Assembly: GCA_030068145.1 (NCBI GenBank) | Contig: JAPJBO010000458.1 | Coordinates: 1 to 64,000 of the forward strand | Direction of reading: 5' to 3' | DNA length: 64,000 nt | From: Diplonema papillatum | Lineage: Eukaryota > Euglenozoa > Diplonemea > Diplonemida > Diplonemidae | Position numbers and translations under genes: made by a program | Part shown: piece by piece, positions 40,167-49,100 of the stretch | How positions within the stretch are numbered: the first letter of the stretch is position 1 | Layout: each line of letters starts with the position of its first letter | Notes under the pieces: model-generated | The model's input: only the letters and a program-made list of their open reading frames with translations | What the model was told of the DNA's origin: nothing | The model's database searches: none

Positions 40167-43100
40167 ATGGGGGACGAACTGCAGCGCGTCATGCAGGAAC
40201 GCGTGGCCAGGATGCGGCAGCAGGCCCTGCGGGGGCGGGCGGGGCCGGCTCCCGGCATCGTGCGGACTACGGGGACGCCGTCCCCGGCGTTCACGCCGAG
40301 CATCCCGGCCAAGGCGTCGGGCAACGACGAAGACGTGCCGAAGAGGCAGGCCCCGCAGGGCCTGGTGGACCCTTCGGCGAGCACCACCGGCCCCCCGCGG
40401 CTGTTCTCGGCCGCCCAGAGCACCTCGAACACCAACAACGGCCACCGCGTGAACAACTCCCGCGACAGCTCGTCTGACGACGAAGGTGCCGTGCGGCTTC
40501 GGGAAACCCTCCAGCAGATGGGCATCAGCGAAACGGTCACCCCCCTGGGCCCTCAAGGTCGCTTTCTTTTGTTTTCACGCCGCGGTACCAGGGTAAAGGG
40601 GGGGGTCGTATAAGTTATTTGACGCACGTCTGGTTGTCTAAAAACACTAACACTATTTGATCCTGCTACTGTTCGGCTACCCGGAACTTTTTTTATTATT
40701 CGACAAATCGAATAATAACACAGTGTTATTATTCGACCCCCCCCTTTAGGTACCAGGGAAAGCCTGCTACACGGGAGCAAGGTACTGCAGAGCCACGGGC
40801 CTACGGGTCAAGTGGCTACCGATTTCCCAAACTAAAGCATCAAGGCGTGGCGCACCTTGGGGCTTGGCGCTTTTTGCGCTGAACACAAGCTCGTCGAGAC
40901 GGTCAGCCACAGGGCAGAGCGGACGGGGTTGTGGCACTGTGCTGCCTCCGACTCAAGCTTTGCAAGCTGTGGTTGACCGTCACGTTCCTGGGCCAGGAGC
41001 GGCCTTTTTATTTTTGCTTTTTTTCTTTTTCTTCTTCTTCTTTCTTCACGCCGCGCGCAATCAAGGATTTGTACTCGGATCTCAGCAGCCTGCAGAGAGT
41101 CCGTTGCAATGGACCCGCCATTTTTTTACATAAGCGCCAGCTTGAAAGGAAATGCTCGACGATGCTGCCCGACAAAGAACAGAAGGGATTCAAAGTGCTG
41201 TAACTACCGAACCACGTGTTGAACGGACGTGAGGTCATGCGGGTCTACCCCTACACGACAAATCACACAAACACAACAGGTCAAAAGTCCTGAGTGAGAA
41301 AACAACACACGGTGGTGTAAGCGAAGAACAAATCAGATTGTGTTTGTATTGTATTTGCCCCTTACCTCTATATTTCCCCCCTTCCATTCGGAGTCGAAGC
41401 AGCTACGTCGAGTATTTTTTCTTTTTTTTGTATAAGCACCTCAGCATACTAGCTCTGACCTCGACCCCCGAGCCCAGAACTGGTAAACTGGTCTGTATCC
41501 AAATTTTGTGCACAGGGGGTGTTGCAGGAGGGCAGCCACCCCCGTTCGGCAACGAATGCCTGCAGAGCGAAGTCGTACCGGATAGCGGTGGGATGGTGGA
41601 CAAAGGACGAAGAAAGCCATACGCCTGCTACGGGAAACAAAGGGACGAGTTCAATGGGCCAACAACAGCGTCAGTGAAGGGCCGATTGCAGCAGCCTTGG
41701 GGTAGTCATCATATTTTTGCGCATGACCCCCACTTTGTCGACGCACGCTTCATACTCCGGCCACGTGGCGAAGTTCAGTGTTCTTGGGCTCGCAATCCAC
41801 GCATTGAGGTACGCCATAGCGCTCCTCGGGATGCCGCTGCCACGTTCATACGGGCATTGAGCCCGAGCATTAGCACGTCGGTCAGCGTCTGCTCGTGAAG
41901 CCTCTTCCTGGCTTTTGTCAACACCCTTTTCATGTTTGAAAAGACACGCTCGACCGATGCTGTCCCCATTGGCAGGACAACAGCAATGGCAAACAGCTTG
42001 TTTGTCTCTGGAAATGCCGTCGAAAGGTTCGATGACTTCAGCAGCCCCAGCATGACGTCTTCCAATGCACCCGGTGGTTGAACACGGTGGCAGTACACTG
42101 TGGTACCCCGTGGTGCACGGTGGTAGTACACTGTGGTACCCTGTACACACTGTAGTACACAGTGTGTAGTACACTGTGGGTAGCCGGTTCCTCCGGGAAA
42201 ATAATAATAGCTGAGATTTTTTTTTTGACCCAGACCAGTTTCCAGACCAACTCTGGTCTGGCGACCAGCTGACCCCCCCCAAGCTAGTAGGCTGAAGCAC
42301 CTGCTTTGTCGGAAATACTTGAGGCTGCCAGTTGCAAAAGATCAAAGGAGGTAAATGTGCTGTAGTTGCCCACACGAAACACAGGTGAATCTGGGTTCAG
42401 TGGCGGGCGTAAGCGTTCAATAAAAAGACCCATTTTGTAGTTGTATTGTTTCTCCCCCTCTAGCCCCTCGAGTATTTTCTTTTTCTTCTTCTTCTTTCTT
42501 CACGCCGCGCGCAATCAAGGATTTGTACTCGGATCTCAGCAGCCTGCAGGAAGTCCGTTGCAATGGACCCACCATTTTTTGCTTTGTGGGCGCCTTGGAA
42601 CCCTGAACACAAGACATTCTGGTAAGCCTGGTTCAGAGCAGCTTGGGGACCTGGACCGCCCCTGAATGTGCCCAAGGGGACCAGTTTTATTACAGTCGAG
42701 TGCTGCTTGCGTATCTGCGCTGTTCCTTTGTTCCACTCAAGACCCCGGAGCTCACTTAGAAGGCTTTAATATGCTCTCCCCTGGCCCTGGCCTCTCTCGA
42801 CCAGACTCACGCCGCTGTCCTGCCTGCAGACACTCAGGTTCCGCGCTGGTGATGGTCCGGTGTTGAACGCATGTCCATTCCAAAGCACGTTTTTGCAATC
42901 CCCCGGCCCTAGCCCCCCTCTAAACAATCCGCGGAACCCAACCCCACAGGCAGCAGTGACTTCCTCATCTCTTCTGCGCGTGCTGCTCCAAAACTGGACA
43001 TCTCCGACAAAAGGAGCTTCTTAGGCCGAGCACCACCGAAGTATGTTGTTTCTGACTACGCGCGTTGATCGAACTGTATTTGAACCACGGGAAACAAGTC

Positions 43101-46100
43101 TTCTGTCGGTCCACTGACTTCTTCCGAGTCTTGAGGATTGGTAAAAAATGAAAAATCTCAAGTTTAGCTCTCTAGCGAGCGACCCCGCTTTTTCTGGGAA
43201 ACCCGCAGGGGGTACCCCACGCCCCAGTGGGCCACTTCTGGTAAGCAGGACCGGCGACGCGGGATGAACCAAGAGCTGACTTAAGGTGTCCTAGTGATCG
43301 CTCATCAGATCCCACAAAGGGTGTCGGTTCATCTTGACAGCAGGACAACCGAGAGCTGACTTAAGGTGTTCTAGTGATCGCTCATCAGATCCCACAAAGG
43401 GTGTCGGTTCATCTTGACAGCAGGACAACCGAGAGCTGACTTAAGGTGTCCGAGTGATCGCTCATCAGATCCCACAAAGGGTGTCGGTTCATCTTGACAG
43501 CAGGACAACCGAGAGCTGACTTAAGGTGTTCTAGTGATCGCTCATCAGATCCCACAAAGGGTGTCGGTTCATCTTGACAGCAGGACAACCGAGAGCTGAC
43601 TTAAGGTGTCCGAGTGATCGCTCATCAGATCCCACAAAGGGTGTCGGTTCATCTTGACAGCAGGACAACCGAGAGCTGACTTAAGGTGTCCTAGTGATCG
43701 CTCATCAGATCCCACAAAGGGTGTCGGTTCATCTTGACAGCAGGACAACCGAGAGCTGACTTAAGGTGTCCGAGTGATCGCTCATCAGATCCCACAAAGG
43801 GTGTCGGTTCATCTTGACAGCAGGACAACCGAGAGCTGACTTAAGGTGTCCGAGTGATCGCTCATCAGATCCCACAAAGGGTGTCGGTTCATCTTGACAG
43901 CAGGACAACCGAGAGCTGACTTAAGGTGTCCGAGTGATCGCTCATCAGATCCCACAAAGGGTGTCGGTTCATCTTGACAGCAGGACAACCGAGAGCTGAC
44001 TTAAGGTGTCCTAGTGATCGCTCATCAGATCCCACAAAGGGTGTCGGTTCATCTTGACAGCAGGACAACCGAGAGCTGACTTAAGGTGTCCTAGTGATCG
44101 CTCATCAGATCCCACAAAGGGTGTCGGTTCATCTTGACAGCAGGACAACCGAGAGCTGACTTAAGGTGTCCTAGTGATCGCTCATCAGATCCCACAAAGG
44201 GTGTCGGTTCATCTTGACAGCAGGACAACCGAGAGCTGACTTAAGGTGTCCTAGTGATCGCTCATCAGATCCCACAAAGGGTGTCGGTTCATCTTGACAG
44301 CAGGACAACCGAGAGCTGACTTAAGGTGTCCGAGTGATCGCTCATCAGATCCCACAAAGGGTGTCGGTTCATCTTGACAGCAGGACAACCGAGAGCTGAC
44401 TTAAGGTGTCCTAGTGATCGCTCATCAGATCCCACAAAGGGTGTCGGTTCATCTTGACAGCAGGACAACCGAGAGCTGACTTAAGGTGTCCGAGTGATCG
44501 CTCATCAGATCCCACAAAGGGTGTCGGTTCATCTTGACAGCAGGACAACCGAGAGCTGACTTAAGGTGTCCGAGTGATCGCTCATCAGATCCCACAAAGG
44601 GTGTCGGTTCATCTTGACAGCAGGACAACCGAGAGCTGACTTAAGGTGTCCGAGTGATCGCTCATCAGATCCCACAAAGGGTGTCGGTTCATCTTGACAG
44701 CAGGACAACCGAGAGCTGACTTAAGGTGTCCGAGTGATCGCTCATCAGATCCCACAAAGGGTGTCGGTTCATCTTGACAGCAGGACAACCGAGAGCTGAC
44801 TTAAGGTGTCCGAGTGATCGCTCATCAGATCCCACAAAGGGTGTCGGTTCATCTTGACAGCAGGACAACCGAGAGCTGACTTAAGGTGTCCGAGTGATCG
44901 CTCATCAGATCCCACAAAGGGTGTCGGTTCATCTTGACAGCAGGACAACCGAGAGCTGACTTAAGGTGTCCGAGTGATCGCTCATCAGATCCCACAAAGG
45001 GTGTCGGTTCATCTTGACAGCAGGACAACCGAGAGCTGACTTAAGGTGTCCGAGTGATCGCTCATCAGATCCCACAAAGGGTGTCGGTTCATCTTGACAG
45101 CAGGACAACCGAGAGCTGACTTAAGGTGTCCGAGTGATCGCTCATCAGATCCCACAAAGGGTGTCGGTTCATCTTGACAGCAGGACAACCGAGAGCTGAC
45201 TTAAGGTGTCCGAGTGATCGCTCATCAGATCCCACAAAGGGTGTCGGTTCATCTTGACAGCAGGACAACCGAGAGCTGACTTAAGGTGTCCGAGTGATCG
45301 CTCATCAGATCCCACAAAGGGTGTCGGTTCATCTTGACAGCAGGACAACCGAGAGCTGACTTAAGGTGTCCGAGTGATCGCTCATCAGATCCCACAAAGG
45401 GTGTCGGTTCATCTTGACAGCAGGACAACCGAGAGCTGACTTAAGGTGTCCGAGTGATCGCTCATCAGATCCCACAAAGGGTGTCGGTTCATCTTGACAG
45501 CAGGACAACCGAGAGCTGACTTAAGGTGTCCGAGTGATCGCTCATCAGATCCCACAAAGGGTGTCGGTTCATCTTGACAGCAGGACAACCGAGAGCTGAC
45601 TTAAGGTGTCCTAGTGATCGCTCATCAGATCCCACAAAGGGTGTCGGTTCATCTTGACAGCAGGACAACCGAGAGCTGACTTAAGGTGTCCGAGTGATCG
45701 CTCATCAGATCCCACAAAGGGTGTCGGTTCATCTTGACAGCAGGACAACCGAGAGCTGACTTAAGGTGTCCGAGTGATCGCTCATCAGATCCCACAAAGG
45801 GTGTCGGTTCATCTTGACAGCAGGACAACCGAGAGCTGACTTAAGGTGTCCGAGTGATCGCTCATCAGATCCCACAAAGGGTGTCGGTTCATCTTGACAG
45901 CAGGACAACCGAGAGCTGACTTAAGGTGTCCGAGTGATCGCTCATCAGATCCCACAAAGGGTGTCGGTTCATCTTGACAGCAGGACAACCGAGAGCTGAC
46001 TTAAGGTGTCCGAGTGATCGCTCATCAGATCCCACAAAGGGTGTCGGTTCATCTTGACAGCAGGACAACCGAGAGCTGACTTAAGGTGTCCGAGTGATCG

Positions 46101-49100
46101 CTCATCAGATCCCACAAAGGGTGTCGGTTCATCTTGACAGCAGGACAACCGAGAGCTGACTTAAGGTGTCCTAGTGATCGCTCATCAGATCCCACAAAGG
46201 GTGTCGGTTCATCTTGACAGCAGGACAACCGAGAGCTGACTTAAGGTGTCCGAGTGATCGCTCATCAGATCCCACAAAGGGTGTCGGTTCATCTTGACAG
46301 CAGGACAACCGAGAGCTGACTTAAGGTGTCCTAGTGATCGCTCATCAGATCCCACAAAGGGTGTCGGTTCATCTTGACAGCAGGACAACCGAGAGCTGAC
46401 TTAAGGTGTCCGAGTGATCGCTCATCAGATCCCACAAAGGGTGTCGGTTCATCTTGACAGCAGGACAACCGAGAGCTGACTTAAGGTGTCCGAGTGATCG
46501 CTCATCAGATCCCACAAAGGGTGTCGGTTCATCTTGACAGCAGGACAACCGAGAGCTGACTTAAGGTGTTCTAGTGATCGCTCATCAGATCCCACAAAGG
46601 GTGTCGGTTCATCTTGACAGCAGGACAACCGAGAGCTGACTTAAGGTGTCCGAGTGATCGCTCATCAGATCCCACAAAGGGTGTCGGTTCATCTTGACAG
46701 CAGGACAACCGAGAGCTGACTTAAGGTGTCCGAGTGATCGCTCATCAGATCCCACAAAGGGTGTCGGTTCATCTTGACAGCAGGACAACCGAGAGCTGAC
46801 TTAAGGTGTCCGAGTGATCGCTCATCAGATCCCACAAAGGGTGTCGGTTCATCTTGACAGCAGGACAACCGAGAGCTGACTTAAGGTGTCCGAGTGATCG
46901 CTCATCAGATCCCACAAAGGTGTCGGTTCATCTTGACAGCAGGACGGTGGCCATGGTCAAGTCGGCATCCGTATAGTGAGTGCGCAACACGTCTCTCCAT
47001 TGTTGTCTACGCGCGTGACCGTACTGTAGAGGTTGTAGGGACCTTCTCCCCATGTGACATTCGCCTGTGCTCTCGTAGCACGGGTGGTCCTGGATGTGAC
47101 AAACCAGACTCACACCGCTGTCCTGTCTGCAGACACTCAGGTTCCGCGCTGATGATGGTCCGCCTTGTCCGTGGCTTAAAGGACCGAAACACGGCGCAGG
47201 CGGGTCCAGTGCGGTGTTGAGCACATACACATTCCAAGCACGTTCTTGCAATCCCCCTTTATTTGGACCACGAGAAACAAGTCTTCTGCCGGTACACTGA
47301 CGTCTTCCGAGTCTGGAGGTTTGGCAACAATGAAAGTTCTCGATTTCAGCTCTCTAGCGAGCCACCCCGTGTTTTTTTGTGGGAAAACCATGAAGGAAGC
47401 TCTGAAACACTCGCGCCCACTCCAAATAACTACCACGCAGAGTTGGGATGATCTATTGCCACATCATCCGGGACCGGAGCGGGATGAAGAAGTTGCACCC
47501 GGAGTACAGCTTGTACCTCGAGTCCGGTAGCGAGGAGCCGCAGTTCCTTCTGGCCGCGCGCAAGCGGAAGAAGAACAAGACGTCGAACTACCTTATCTCG
47601 ATGGACCTGAACGACCTCCAGCGCAACTCGGGCAACTTCTACGGCAAGGTCCGGAGCAACTTCTTGGGGACGGAGTTCACGGTGTACGACAAAGGCGAAA
47701 AGCCGTCGAGGGAAGGTGGGCTCGCGCTGCGGCAGGAGCTGGCCGCGGTGTGCTTCGAATCGACGCTCGTGGGTTCAAAAGGGCCACGGCGGATGGTCGT
47801 CATCATCCCGAAGGTCGACGCCGCCGGCAAGCGGGCGAACTGGAAGCCGGACACGGAAGACTCCGAATCGCTGATAAACGCGTACAAATGCAACGAGCGG
47901 CGCGACGAGATGACGATTCTCGAGAACAAGAAGCCCAGCTGGTGCGAAGAGCACCACGCCTACGTCCTCAACTTCAAGGGCCGGGTCACCGTTGCCTCCG
48001 TGAAGAACTTCCAACTCGTGGAGAAGAACGTGGCTGAACAGGTGTGTGCGCTTCCATCGCTGTGTCAGCGTTGCCACTGTTTTCTTGCGAAATGAAGTTG
48101 AAGCCGCTATCCCGTCCTAATTTTTTTTTTACATAAGCGCCAGCTTGAAAGGAAATGCTCGACGATGCTGCCCGACAAAGAACAGAAGGGATCCCAAGTG
48201 CTGTAACTACCGAACCACGTGTTGAACGGACGTGAGGTCATGCGGGTCTACCCCTACACGACAAATCACACAAACACAACAGGTCAAAGTCCTGAGTGAG
48301 AAAACAACACACGGTGGTGTAAGCGAAGAACAAATCAGATTGTGTTTGTATTGTATTTGCCCCTCTACCTCTACATTTCCTCCCTTCCATTCGGAGTCGA
48401 AGCAGCTACGTCGAGTATTTTTGCCGTGGAAGTTCAGGCGACGCAGACTTCATCTAGCTACTTCACCTGCGTTTTTTTGTTTTTTTTTTATGGTAACAAG
48501 CTTGCTTGTCTATATCAAAAAGTGTCGGATGACAGCGTGCTGTGTTAAATAACTCAAAACAGGGTTTAAACACGTACGCACAAACAAAGGGTACCAGGGA
48601 AAGCCTGCTACACGGGAGCCAAGCTTACACACACATGTTCGGCGGTACTGGAGAGCCACGGGCCCACGGGTCAAGTGGCTACCGATTCCCAAACTAAAGC
48701 ATCAAGGCGTGGTGCACCTTGGGGCTTGGCGCTTGCGCTGAACACAAGTTCGTCGAGACGGTCGCCACAGGGCAGAGCGGACGGGGTTGTGGCACTATGC
48801 TGCCTCCGACTCAAGCTTTGCAAGCTGTGGTTGACCGTCACGTTCCTGGACCAGGAGCGGACTTTTTCTTTTTCTTTTTCTTTTTTCTTTTTCTTTTCTT
48901 CTTTAGAAACATTTTCTCCTTTCCTCCTTTACTTTGATCATAGGTGTCACGGCAAGTTTTGGCAGCCGCTGCTTAACAAAATTGTGTGCATGCTAATCCA
49001 TGTGGTTCATGTACTTAAAAGAACTCAATGCTTAACAAACGCATGGCAGAGGAACCTGCCAGGAATGCAGGGGGCTCCCTACGTTGGCGCAGAGGAGACC

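Noticed and set aside
41338-41898. Plus-strand frame across element B and the hAT remnant
   Set aside because: The minus strand of the same region encodes the hAT dimerisation domain; the plus frame joins two unrelated elements.
43241-46945. CRISPR array
   Set aside because: The 80-bp units are directly adjacent with no unique spacers, in a eukaryotic intron. It is a satellite.
47246-47530. Separate gene upstream of Tubby exon 2 (frame with DVFRVWRFG)
   Set aside because: The same block occurs on the other side of the satellite in a broken frame, and the acceptor for exon 2 lies just after it. Treated as duplicated intron sequence.
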